Assembly: GCA_964489645.1 (NCBI GenBank)
Contig: CAZAZT010000002.1
Coordinates: 11,900-75,899, forward strand
Length of the DNA: 64,000 nucleotides
Source of the DNA: JBEEPE01 sp964489645
GTDB lineage: Bacteria > Verrucomicrobiota > Verrucomicrobiia > Chthoniobacterales > Chthoniobacteraceae
Reading direction: 5' to 3'
Shown: one piece after another, positions 53,332-61,990 of the stretch
Layout: each line of letters begins with the position of its first letter
Numbering within the stretch: the stretch's first letter is position 1
Position numbers and translations under genes: made by a program
Notes under the pieces: model-generated
What the model saw: the letters and a program-made list of their open reading frames with translations, nothing else
Databases searched by the model: none
What the model was told of the DNA's origin: nothing

Positions 53332-55136
53332 TCATTCCTCGTTCGGGCGGACCAGACCGAACGCTTGGAGGAACTGACGGAACTCGGGTGAGTAAAGGGA
53401 CACTGCGGGGAACCAGTTGCCCACGCGTTCACGGGACCACCATGCGCCCTCGGAACCAGCGCCCGTGAGAGGTGCGAATCGATAGCGATACACAAGTGCC
53501 CGCACATATCTGGGTGGCTTTTCAGGGAAAGGATTCCCAGCAAGCAGACTCAGCGTGCCGGCGTCGTTGTGGAGCAGCTTCCACATGAACTTCGCCACCC
53601 AAGGATAGTGCTCGGGGCGCGGCAACGTGTTGAGGTCACGATGCGTCGAAGGGATTCCCACAAACCAGATCTGCCAGTCCAAGCGGTAATGATACGGGGT
53701 GATGATCGGAGGCCGCCGCATCGGGTCGCCCGGCTTCACCTTGAATGCGTATTCCCTCCAGTCGTCCGAACTGTCCGACATGGTCTTCTCGTTCCCCTCG
53801 AAGACGATCTCATACCGCTCCCTTCCAACCGTCCCGAAGGCACCATACGTGTTCACCAGATGGAGCGGATCGAACGATGCGTTCATGGCCTGCGCGGAGG
53901 AGAACAGATTGCGGACAGGGGCCACGCTCAGTCCCGCAACGATGAGCGCAAAGACGCACCCGAGGACGGTTGGGAGTTTGGAGTCGCGCTTCGAGCGTTC
54001 GGCCAACTCGGAGCGCTGAACCAACCACGCGGGCAAGATGCGTCGCCAGATCGAATCATCGATGCATGCGAGGCACGGGATGATGGTCAACCAGTTCAGG
54101 AACGAGAGATTTCCGCTCAAGATCAAGGTGACCATGAAACCCGCCATGAGAATTCCCGCAACGTTCCGACATCTGCCGGGCCAGAATCCAAACCACGGCA
54201 CCACAAGTTCAACGAAANNNNNNNNNNNNNNNNNNNNNNNNNNNNNNNNNNNNNNNNNNNNNNNNNNNNNNNNNNNNNNNNNNNNNNNNNNNNNNNNNNN
54301 NNNNNNNNNNNNNNNNNGTTCCGACATCTGCCGGGCCAGAATCCAAACCACGGCACCACAAGTTCAACGAAATGGTTCCAGAGCACGCCTAGCCGATGGA
54401 ACCAGACGGGCGCCGCGTGGAGCAGCCGGCTCAATGGATTTGGAACAGGCTGCGTCTCATAGTGATAAACCAACGCCGTTAAATCCCGCCAACACTCATC
54501 CCCTCGGATCTTGATCAGCCCAGCGCCCAGCATGATGCGAAAGATCAGCCATCGGTAGACCCAGAGGACCGCAACCGGCGGCGCCGTCCTCGCGAAGGGT
54601 CGACCATCGATGAGCGGACAAAGGAATGCCGCGATGAAACCCGTCTCCAACAGTTGCGTCTCCCAACCGTACGAATACCAGATCTGTCCCACATGGATGA
54701 AGGACATGTATAAAAACCACAGCACGAGCAGGATGATCGAGTTGGCGTAGCCTGCGAGCACCAGTGCGGAGAGCGCAACTCCGCCCCAAGCAACACCCCG
54801 CATCAGTTCATCCGAGTTGCGCCACCAGAACAGCGACGGCAGGTTCCGAAATCCCTCTCCCACGGATCCGAAGTGCTGCGCAACACGCTGAAGATAGGTA
54901 TCAGCGGGCAAGATGCCCTCATGTCCAACCAACGGAACGATCTGGTGAGCGGCGACCAAGAATGCCGTGAGATAGACAAACCCGAGCAATCTCAGGATCA
55001 CAAATCGCGTGAGCCAATAGGTGCTACGCTGGGTGGGTTGCGCGCCGACAACGTCCGCAGGTGGGACTACCGCTTCCGGCCCGCTCGGCACTCCCTCCTG
55101 GGGTTCTGGGTTTTGAGAGGACTCGTTGGCTTCCAT
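53332..55136 (-). CDS. Lipase-maturation-factor-like membrane protein, split by a false assembly gap
   Basis: The gene is interrupted by 100 N at 54218-54317, but the 55 bp before and after the run are identical. Removing one copy and the N run (155 bp) joins both halves in frame to give 549 residues from ATG 55136. The junction reads FVELVVPWFGFWPG once. The protein has multiple transmembrane helices (about 8-10), a WFLYMSFIHVGQIWYSYGWE segment and a C-terminal domain (YHYRLDWQIWFVG, WVAKFMWKLLHNDAGTLSLL) typical of the LMF1-like family, whose animal members aid lipase folding. Bacterial roles are unknown. A TTG start at 55190 would add 18 residues; ATG 55136 is preferred. Confidence 0.82.
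54163..54217. repeat. 55-bp duplicated contig end, left copy
   Basis: This stretch is identical to 54318-54372 on the other side of the N run. It is best explained as an unmerged overlap between two contigs, not a biological repeat. Confidence 0.95.
54218..54317. other. Assembly gap (100 N), probably artificial
   Basis: Exactly 100 N inside the membrane-protein gene. Identical flanks on both sides show that the contigs overlap and that no sequence is missing. Confidence 0.95.
54318..54372. repeat. 55-bp duplicated contig end, right copy
   Basis: Exact copy of 54163-54217. Collapsing the two restores the reading frame of the membrane protein. Confidence 0.95.
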
Positions 55137-55353
55137 TCGGCCAGTCAGTGAACCAACATTCGTTCCAACCACGGTCACGGCCGACGGCAACGTGCTCCGG
55201 CTCGCCCGAGAGGCGTCATCCGGCGGCGATCAGCCCATGGAAGCAATCCAATGGCGACCGTTCTGGCGGAGGCGACGCGTGAACGTGCTGCGTGCGTGCG
55301 CTCGGAAGTCTAAAAGCAGGGCGTGTTGCCCAGTCACGTTTGTTTGAAAGGAG

Positions 55354-55426
55354 TGGCTGGAGACGGAATCGAACCGACGACACGAGGATTTTCAATCCTC
55401 TGCTCTACCAACTGAGCTATCCAGCC
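55354..55426 (-). tRNA. tRNA-Phe (anticodon GAA)
   Basis: On the minus strand the acceptor arms GGCTGGA and CCAGCC pair, a D-arm with AGCTCAGTTGGTAGAGC follows, the anticodon loop TTGAAAA carries GAA, and the T-arm has GGTTCGATTCC. Length is 73 nt with discriminator A. CCA is not encoded; the next bases are CTC. It lies upstream of the LMF-like gene on the same strand and is divergent from folD. Confidence 0.96.
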
Positions 55427-55546
55427 GTATCCAAAACGGAACGACACGTTAAAGTTCCGGCCCGCCTTTGCAAGGCTGATTTGCTCAAAAGTCCCCGCTC
55501 GCCCACACTTCTCCGATCCGACAGACCCTCAAACAATCTCTCAACC

Positions 55547-56431
55547 ATGCAACTCATCGACGGAAAGGCCATCGCCGCAAAGACACACGCCGAAACCCGA
55601 GCGGCTGTCGAAGCGCTCAAATCCACCGGTATCACCCCTGGCCTCGCGGTGATCCTCGTCGGTTCAGACCCTGCCTCTCAGGCCTATGTCCGATCCAAGG
55701 ACAAAACCTCGCATGATCTCGGCATGCACTCGCTCAAGTTCGAGCTTCCAGCGAGCACGTCACAATCCGAACTGCTCGATCTTGTTCGCAAACTCAACGC
55801 AGACGATTCCGTGCACGGCATCTTGGTGCAATCTCCACCACCACCGCACATCGACGAACAGGCCGTCATTGAAACCATCGACCCGAACAAGGATGTCGAC
55901 GGGTTTCATCCGGTGAATGTCGCGAAGTTCACCCTCGGTGACCCAAGCGGCTTTGTCCCTTGCACCCCGCTCGGATGCCAACGCTTGCTCATCGAGTCTG
56001 GGATCGAGACCTCTGGCGCCCATGCCGTTGTGCTGGGTCGCAGCATGATTGTCGGGAAACCCATGGCCCTTCTTCTGATGAACAAAGGCAAAGGCGGGGA
56101 CGCAACCGTGACGGTCGCCCATAGCCGCACGCGCGATGTCGCCGCCGTATGCCGCTCCGCCGATATCCTCATCGCCGCAATCGGTAAGCCGGGTTTTGTG
56201 ACAGCAGATTTTGTCAAGGAAGGTGCGACCGTCATCGATGTCGGTATCAACCGGATCGACGATCCATCCTCGCCGAAAGGGAGCCGGTTGGTCGGGGACG
56301 TCGCCTTCGACGAGGTCGCGCCAAAATGCCGCGCCATCACACCGGTCCCCGGCGGAGTGGGGCCGATGACCATCGCCATGCTGATGCACAACACGGTGCT
56401 GGCCTGCCGTCGGCTCTCCGGTCTGGAGTGA
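55547..56431 (+). CDS. folD: Bifunctional methylenetetrahydrofolate dehydrogenase / methenyltetrahydrofolate cyclohydrolase
   Basis: The 294-residue product shows FolD motifs: SDPASQAYVRSKDKTS with Tyr47 and Lys51 (the catalytic lysine pair position), VQSPPPPHIDEQ (usually PLP), DVDGFHPVN, PCTPLGCQRLL, the Rossmann segment VVLGRSMIVGKPMALLL and the C-terminal PVPGGVGPMTIAML. It interconverts 5,10-methylene-, methenyl- and 10-formyl-tetrahydrofolate in the cytoplasm with NADP. The start at ATG 55547 excludes an in-frame extension that would run back through the tRNA-Phe gene. The flavoprotein gene follows after 4 bp, so the two may be co-transcribed. Confidence 0.96.
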   Translation: MQLIDGKAIAAKTHAETRAAVEALKSTGITPGLAVILVGSDPASQAYVRSKDKTSHDLGMHSLKFELPASTSQSELLDLVRKLNADDSVHGILVQSPPPPHIDEQAVIETIDPNKDVDGFHPVNVAKFTLGDPSGFVPCTPLGCQRLLIESGIETSGAHAVVLGRSMIVGKPMALLLMNKGKGGDATVTVAHSRTRDVAAVCRSADILIAAIGKPGFVTADFVKEGATVIDVGINRIDDPSSPKGSRLVGDVAFDEVAPKCRAITPVPGGVGPMTIAMLMHNTVLACRRLSGLE

Positions 56432-56435
56432 GTCC

Positions 56436-57668
56436 ATGGCGTCCGTCGCCGTCATCGGGGGAGGTCCTGCTGGGTTGCGTGCCGCGGAGACGGCTGCGTC
56501 GCTTGGGGCCGAGGTGCGCTTGTTCGAAGGGAAGCCGTCGGTCGGACGGAAGTTCCTCGTGGCGGGGAAGGGCGGGCTCAATCTCACCCACTCCGAACCG
56601 AGAGAAACGTTCGCTGCACGCTACATCTGCTCCGACAAAACGCCGGAGTTCTTGCGCGCGCTGCTCGATGATTTCGACCCCGAGGATCTGCGCGAGTGGG
56701 CAGATGCGCTCGGCACTCCAACATTTGTTGCGTCCACCGGACGGGTTTATCCGAAGTCGCTGACAGCTGCGCCCTTGCTTCGAGCCTGGGTCCGTCGTCT
56801 CCGGACCATGGGCGTGCAGTTGCGGATGCGTCACCTGCTCACCGGACTGAGCCATGATGGGCGCTTCCGGATGGATTTCAGTCACCCGGATGGTCCCGTG
56901 TCAGAGTTCGCCGATGCCGTCGTGCTGTGCCTCGGAGGTGCGTCCTGGCCTGGGACAGGCTCCGATGGCCGTTGGGCCACGCTCCTCAAGGAAAAGGGCG
57001 TTCCGGTCACACCCTTTGCACCTGCGAACTGCGGATGGGACTGCGACTGGCCGACCGATCTGGTGCCCATCATCGAGGGTCATCCGCTGAAAGCACTCGA
57101 GGTGCGCAGCGGGGATCGCTGCGTTCGAGGGGAACTGATGCTCACACGCTCGGGCATCGAAGGGGGTGCCGTGTACCAACTCGGCGCAGCGCTCCGCGCA
57201 CAAGGAACTCCATCCCTCACGATTGATTTCCGGCCCCACACATCGATCGAACGTCTCATCCAAAAGCTGGGGCCTGTTCGACGGAACCTCTCCGAGGAGG
57301 CCCGTGTGCGATGGCGCCTCGATCCAGCAACCCATGCTCTCCTCACGCGCTTTCCTGCCACCCGAAGCTTCGCGACTCCGGAAGAGATCGCTTCGCTGGT
57401 GAAGGCATTTCCACTCCCCCTGCTGCGTCCGCGACCGATTGAAGAGGCGATCTCGTCAGCGGGCGGCGTCTCTCTTCGGGCAGTGGATGATTCCCTCATG
57501 TTGCGGGCGCTCCCCGGCCTTTTCCTCGCAGGCGAGATGCTGGATTGGGAAGCGCCCACCGGGGGCTATCTGCTGCAGGCCTGCTTCGCCACGGGCACTC
57601 GTGCCGGTGCCGCGGCGGCGGCCTGGGTCCAACACGGCAGCCGACCATCTGACAGTCCACCGGACTAG
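56436..57668 (+). CDS. NAD(P)/FAD-dependent oxidoreductase, YhiN/HI0933-like flavoprotein
   Basis: The 410-residue protein begins with the dinucleotide-binding motif VAVIGGGPAGLRAAETAA and has the family signature GRKFLVAGKGGLNLTHSE at about 38-55. An LCLGGASWPGTGSDG motif lies near 170 and a C-terminal FAD motif GLFLAGEMLDWEAPTGGYLLQACFATG, shown in two shorter parts, lies near 365-390. The short form that lacks part of the middle domain is sometimes called the PP_4765 subfamily. Substrate is unknown; some relatives reduce bile-acid or aromatic double bonds. It starts 4 bp after folD. Confidence 0.88.
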   Translation: MASVAVIGGGPAGLRAAETAASLGAEVRLFEGKPSVGRKFLVAGKGGLNLTHSEPRETFAARYICSDKTPEFLRALLDDFDPEDLREWADALGTPTFVASTGRVYPKSLTAAPLLRAWVRRLRTMGVQLRMRHLLTGLSHDGRFRMDFSHPDGPVSEFADAVVLCLGGASWPGTGSDGRWATLLKEKGVPVTPFAPANCGWDCDWPTDLVPIIEGHPLKALEVRSGDRCVRGELMLTRSGIEGGAVYQLGAALRAQGTPSLTIDFRPHTSIERLIQKLGPVRRNLSEEARVRWRLDPATHALLTRFPATRSFATPEEIASLVKAFPLPLLRPRPIEEAISSAGGVSLRAVDDSLMLRALPGLFLAGEMLDWEAPTGGYLLQACFATGTRAGAAAAAWVQHGSRPSDSPPD

Positions 57669-57737
57669 GCCCGTCCCCGTTTGACACCTGCGAGGACGAT
57701 GGGAGCATAAGGCCCACCCGTTCACACCCCTTACCCC

Positions 57738-58577
57738 GTGGAAATCAAACAAGCTCTCATCACTGCCGCTGGAGCATCGCAGCGTGCCCTTCCCCTCCAA
57801 AGCCTCGTCGACCGCGACGGCACACCAAAAACCGCTCTCCAAGTCCTTGCCGAAGAGGTCGTGGATGCAGGCATCGAGAACATCGTTCTCGTGATCCCTC
57901 CCGGCGATGCCACCGCCTACGCTAAGGCCGCTGGTCCTCACGCCTCGCGTTTTGAGTTCGTCGAACAACGGGAACCTCTCGGCTACGGCCACGCCGTTTG
58001 GTCCGCGCGCAAGGCTCTCTCAGAACGGCCTTTTCTTCTTCTGGTAGGCGATCATCTCTACGTCAGCAGCCGGGCAGAGCGCTGTGCGCAACAGCTTGTC
58101 CGGGTCGCATCCGCGAACCGATGCGCCGTCTCTGCAGTCCAAGCCACCCACGAAAGCAAACTGCCGCTGTATGGCACGGTCGGCGGACGCCTCGTCGCCG
58201 GACAACGAGGACTTTACGACATCAACGAGATCCTCGAGAAACCCACGCCCACCGAAGCCGAACAACGCCTCACCGTTCCCGGTCTGAGAGCCGGCCATTA
58301 CCTGTGCTTTTTCGGGATGCATGTGCTCACCCCGTCCGTGATGGAGATCCTAGACACAGCGGTGCACGCAAATCAGGGCAAAGGAGGCATCCACCTGACA
58401 CCCGCTCTTTCGCAACTTGCTCTCCAAGAACGCTATCTCGCAGCCGAGCTGAATGGGCGCAGATACGACCTCGGACTGAAATACGGACTGCTCACCGCGC
58501 AACTCGCCTTGGCGCTGGACGGACAAGACCGCGATGAAGTCCTGTCAGGATTGGTCGAGATGCTGGCTCGTCGCTGA
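57738..58577 (+). CDS. Nucleotidyltransferase, probable UTP/glucose-1-phosphate-type sugar nucleotidyltransferase
   Basis: The 279-residue product starts with GTG. Its N-terminal motif ITAAGASQRALPLQ is a variant of the GGxGTRxxPxT loop of nucleotidyltransferases. The metal-binding LLVGDHLY is at about 95-102, EKPTPTEA near 165 and a product-site segment in GGIHLTPALSQL near 215. Length and layout fit GalU-type uridylyltransferases. It probably activates a sugar 1-phosphate. The kinase-uridylyltransferase fusion gene follows after 46 bp, so the two may feed one nucleotide-sugar pathway. Confidence 0.82.
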   Translation: MEIKQALITAAGASQRALPLQSLVDRDGTPKTALQVLAEEVVDAGIENIVLVIPPGDATAYAKAAGPHASRFEFVEQREPLGYGHAVWSARKALSERPFLLLVGDHLYVSSRAERCAQQLVRVASANRCAVSAVQATHESKLPLYGTVGGRLVAGQRGLYDINEILEKPTPTEAEQRLTVPGLRAGHYLCFFGMHVLTPSVMEILDTAVHANQGKGGIHLTPALSQLALQERYLAAELNGRRYDLGLKYGLLTAQLALALDGQDRDEVLSGLVEMLARR

Positions 58578-58623
58578 ACCAGACGTCGTTTGTCCGCCCC
58601 TCAAGCACGCAACTAACGCGTTC

Positions 58624-61600
58624 ATGTCCATGAAGATCCCAGATCTCATCAGCATCATCACTTCTTCCGACCCAACAATCCGCGATCGCTCGCTCGACGC
58701 TGCGTGTCGTGATTCGAACTCCCAAGAGCTCGTTGCGGCGTGTGAACAGCTGAATGCCTTCAGGCACAAGAGCACCAATCTCTACGAGAAGGCTCGTGCA
58801 CTGTTTTTCCTCGCAGCCATCCATCGTTACCTGCTCCCGGCGCGTTTGGCTGCGGAAGCAGGAGAGCGCGGTGCGGCCGCAGCTCTCATCCCCTTCCACG
58901 GTTTCGAGCAACTCCTCGGGCGTCGCTTCGAGGAGGCCTCCGAGACCTTCCGCCGGAACCAAGCCGCGGATGGACCTTCCGACGCCATTTCATCGGCACT
59001 TTCAGCGGCATATCAACGCCTTGCTTTTCAGACGCTTGCGGACCAGGTGCGAAAGTCCGTGCGTTCCGTGCGCGGCAACCAATGGATGTTCCGCATGGGG
59101 CATCCGGAAGACCATCCATTGCGGATCCGTCCGGAACTTCTTCAGCGCCGTGCGGACGGTGCACTCCCGATCTTGCGAGAGGAGACCCCCGTTCGGATGG
59201 ACTTAACGCATTCCGCTTGGAGCGACATCTTCTTCTTGGGCATGGACTTCCCTGAAGGCGCTCGCGTGCTCAACGTTTCGGTGGACCTCGCCGTGCTCGG
59301 CCGAGGCGAGCCGCCAACACCCCCCGTGAGCGCTTGGCTTCGCGTGATTGACGAACCTCTCCTGCGATTGACCTCCGTCGATCTTGGCGCCACGGCAGAC
59401 ATCACAGCGCTGTCGGAAGTGTTCGATTTCGCAAAAGATTATCTCGGCTTGCTCAAAGCAGCGGTGATCGCATCAGGGATCGTTCCTCCTGGGGTGGAAG
59501 GATCTGGTCAGGATCTTGCCGCTCTGCTGGCACGCGTGGTGGGTCCTGGCCGCGGTCTGGAGCTCGTGTCGGTGGTGAACAACATCCCAAAAGGTTCGCG
59601 GCTGGCTGTTTCCACCAACCTGTTGGGTTCGCTCATCAGCGTTTGCATGCGCGCCACGGGACAAGCGGTTTCGCTGACAGGCCCACTTCAAGAGACGGAA
59701 CGCCGGATGGTCCTCGCGCGCGCGCTCCTCGGGGAATGGTTGGGTGGCTCCGGCGGTGGATGGCAGGACTCCGGCGGTGTATGGCCCGGCATGAAACTGA
59801 TCGAGGGCGTCGTTGCGTCTGCGGATGATCCGGAGTTCGGGATCAGCCGGGGCCGACTGATGCCGCAACACACCATCCTCGATCATCTCGCAGCGAGCCC
59901 CGAGACACGGAGGAAGCTCCAGGATTCCCTCGTGCTCGTGCACGGAGGCATGGCCCAGAACGTCGGGCCAATCCTTGAAATGGTGACCGAAAAGTATCTG
60001 CTGCGCTCCGAGGCCGAATGGACGGGGCGGCACGATGCGCTCGGTATTTTGGATGGCATCCTCGACGCACTGCGCGACGGGGACATCCGAAAGTTGGGGG
60101 AGGTCACCACTCGGAACTTCCGCGGCCCGCTCCAAGCGATCATCCCTTGGGCGACCAACTTCTACACAGAGGAGCTGATCCGCGGCGCAACGGAGGCGCT
60201 CGGAGCCGATTTCTGGGGGTTCTGGATGCTCGGCGGGATGTCCGGAGGCGGGATGGGATTCATCGTCGCACCGGAACGTAAGCAGGAGGCGCAAGGGGTT
60301 CTCCACCGGATCATGTTGGAGACCAAGCGCCGTCTGCAAAATGCGCTGCCGTTCGCGATGGATCCCGTGGTTTTCGACTATGCCATCAACGAGAATGGCA
60401 CTTTCGCCGAGCTCCTGTCGGGTGACGACGCGTTGATGCCTCCCGGTTATTACGCGCTGACCGTTCCCGCCCTCGTGCGCAGGGACCGCCACGCCCTTCC
60501 TCCAACTCGAAGGGCCGAGCTGGACCGTCTCGGATCCGCAGCGAGGACCAAGCCGGCTTATGGGGGAACCGTTCAATCGCTCTTCGATGCGCTCCTTCCC
60601 AAGGACACCACGCGTGCCGGAGCGGGTTCCTCGCTCGAGGACCTGCTGCACGTCAACGGGTTTGATCGTGCCCAACATGAGCGGATCCGGACAGATCTGA
60701 AAGAGGGGCGCATTGGTCTTGCCCAAAACCGTTTACGTGCCGACACGGAGATCGTTGACGTGCGCGACTCCGATGTGTTCGACGCGGTCGGATTGAACGA
60801 TGCCTCGCTGCACCGCGAGGGACTTTCCATGCTTTCGGGCGGGGAGGTCGGCGTGGTGACCCTCGCCGCCGGAGCCGGCTCTCGTTGGACCCAAGGTGCA
60901 GGCGTTTGCAAGGCCCTCCATCCGTTCTGCAAATTCGAAGGGAAACATCGGACGTTCATCGAGTTGCACCTCGCAAAATCCAGACACACCTCGGCGTTGT
61001 GCGGATCCCTCATCCCTCACGTCTTCACGACCAGTTACCTCACGCATGGTCCCGTCTCGTCTTTCTTGGAGTCCACTGGCAATCACGGATATTCCGGACC
61101 CGTGTTCCTTTCCCAAGGCAGAAGCGTCGGACTGCGCATGGTCCCGACGGTGCGAGACCTTCGTTTTCTCTGGGAAGAGATGCCGCAGCAAACGCTGGAT
61201 GAACAACAGCAAAAGGTGCGTGAGAGCCTTCGTACAGCCCTGACGAACTGGGCTCGCGGACAAGGCGAGGCATCCGATTACACGGACAACCTTCCGATGC
61301 AATGCCTTCACCCCGTGGGTCATTTCTTCGAGTTGCCGAACCTGTTGCGGAACGGTGTTCTTGCCCAGTTGCTGCGATCGCAGCCTCAGCTCCGAACGCT
61401 GCTTCTCCACAACATCGACACCTGCGGCGTGAATCTGGATCCGTCGCTTCTCGCGCTACACCGCAGATCAGGACACGCCCTGAGCTTTGAGGTCATCTCA
61501 CGCCGCCTCGATGATCGGGGCGGAGGACTTGCTCGGGTCAACGGCAGAGCGCGGATGGTGGAAGGTTTGGCAATGCCACGCGAATCGGACGAGTTCGCAC

Positions 61601-61977
61601 TCCGCTTTTACAACACCATGAGCACGTGGGTGGATGTCGATAAGTTTCTCGGATTGTTTGGCTTGGATCGATCCATGGTGATAGCCGGTGACGAGGAGGT
61701 GATGGCTGCTGCGGTTCGCCAAGTCGCTTCAAGGCTCCCGACTTACATCACGATCAAGGACGTGAAAAAGCGGTGGGGCCATGGACAAGAGGACGTGTTC
61801 CCTGTCGCTCAGTTCGAGAAGTTGTGGAGCGATCTGACCGCACTCCCCGACCTGTCATGCGGATACATGGTGGTCCCTCGCGTTCGAGGTCAGCAGCTGA
61901 AAGAGCCCGCACAACTCGACGGTTGGTTGCGAGATGGGTCTGCTGCCACCGTGAACGGTCTCTGCAAGTGGAGTTGA
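58624..61977 (+). CDS. Fusion of a GHMP-like sugar kinase and a UDPGP-type sugar nucleotidyltransferase
   Basis: The 1117-residue protein has two enzyme-like parts. Residues about 200-640 resemble a GHMP kinase of the fucokinase type: VSVDLAVLGRGEPP near 215, an ATP-loop-like IPKGSRLAVSTNLLGS at 321-336 (degenerate next to the usual PKGSGLGTSS) and GGMSGGGMGFIV at 537-548. Residues about 740-1117 are a UDPGP-type pyrophosphorylase with TLAAGAGSRWTQG (A748-R754) and FTTSYLTHGPV. The first 200 residues are a helical domain. FKP in Bacteroides joins a pyrophosphorylase and a fucokinase in the opposite order. The protein could convert a free sugar to a UDP-sugar in one chain. The ATG at 58624 is chosen; another in-frame ATG is at 58630. 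Confidence 0.75.
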   Translation: MSMKIPDLISIITSSDPTIRDRSLDAACRDSNSQELVAACEQLNAFRHKSTNLYEKARALFFLAAIHRYLLPARLAAEAGERGAAAALIPFHGFEQLLGRRFEEASETFRRNQAADGPSDAISSALSAAYQRLAFQTLADQVRKSVRSVRGNQWMFRMGHPEDHPLRIRPELLQRRADGALPILREETPVRMDLTHSAWSDIFFLGMDFPEGARVLNVSVDLAVLGRGEPPTPPVSAWLRVIDEPLLRLTSVDLGATADITALSEVFDFAKDYLGLLKAAVIASGIVPPGVEGSGQDLAALLARVVGPGRGLELVSVVNNIPKGSRLAVSTNLLGSLISVCMRATGQAVSLTGPLQETERRMVLARALLGEWLGGSGGGWQDSGGVWPGMKLIEGVVASADDPEFGISRGRLMPQHTILDHLAASPETRRKLQDSLVLVHGGMAQNVGPILEMVTEKYLLRSEAEWTGRHDALGILDGILDALRDGDIRKLGEVTTRNFRGPLQAIIPWATNFYTEELIRGATEALGADFWGFWMLGGMSGGGMGFIVAPERKQEAQGVLHRIMLETKRRLQNALPFAMDPVVFDYAINENGTFAELLSGDDALMPPGYYALTVPALVRRDRHALPPTRRAELDRLGSAARTKPAYGGTVQSLFDALLPKDTTRAGAGSSLEDLLHVNGFDRAQHERIRTDLKEGRIGLAQNRLRADTEIVDVRDSDVFDAVGLNDASLHREGLSMLSGGEVGVVTLAAGAGSRWTQGAGVCKALHPFCKFEGKHRTFIELHLAKSRHTSALCGSLIPHVFTTSYLTHGPVSSFLESTGNHGYSGPVFLSQGRSVGLRMVPTVRDLRFLWEEMPQQTLDEQQQKVRESLRTALTNWARGQGEASDYTDNLPMQCLHPVGHFFELPNLLRNGVLAQLLRSQPQLRTLLLHNIDTCGVNLDPSLLALHRRSGHALSFEVISRRLDDRGGGLARVNGRARMVEGLAMPRESDEFALRFYNTMSTWVDVDKFLGLFGLDRSMVIAGDEEVMAAAVRQVASRLPTYITIKDVKKRWGHGQEDVFPVAQFEKLWSDLTALPDLSCGYMVVPRVRGQQLKEPAQLDGWLRDGSAATVNGLCKWS

Positions 61978-61990
61978 AGCGATTTTGCGA

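Noticed and set aside
55292..55546. In-frame extension of folD upstream of its ATG
   Set aside because: It would translate through tRNA-Phe and adds residues that no FolD protein has.
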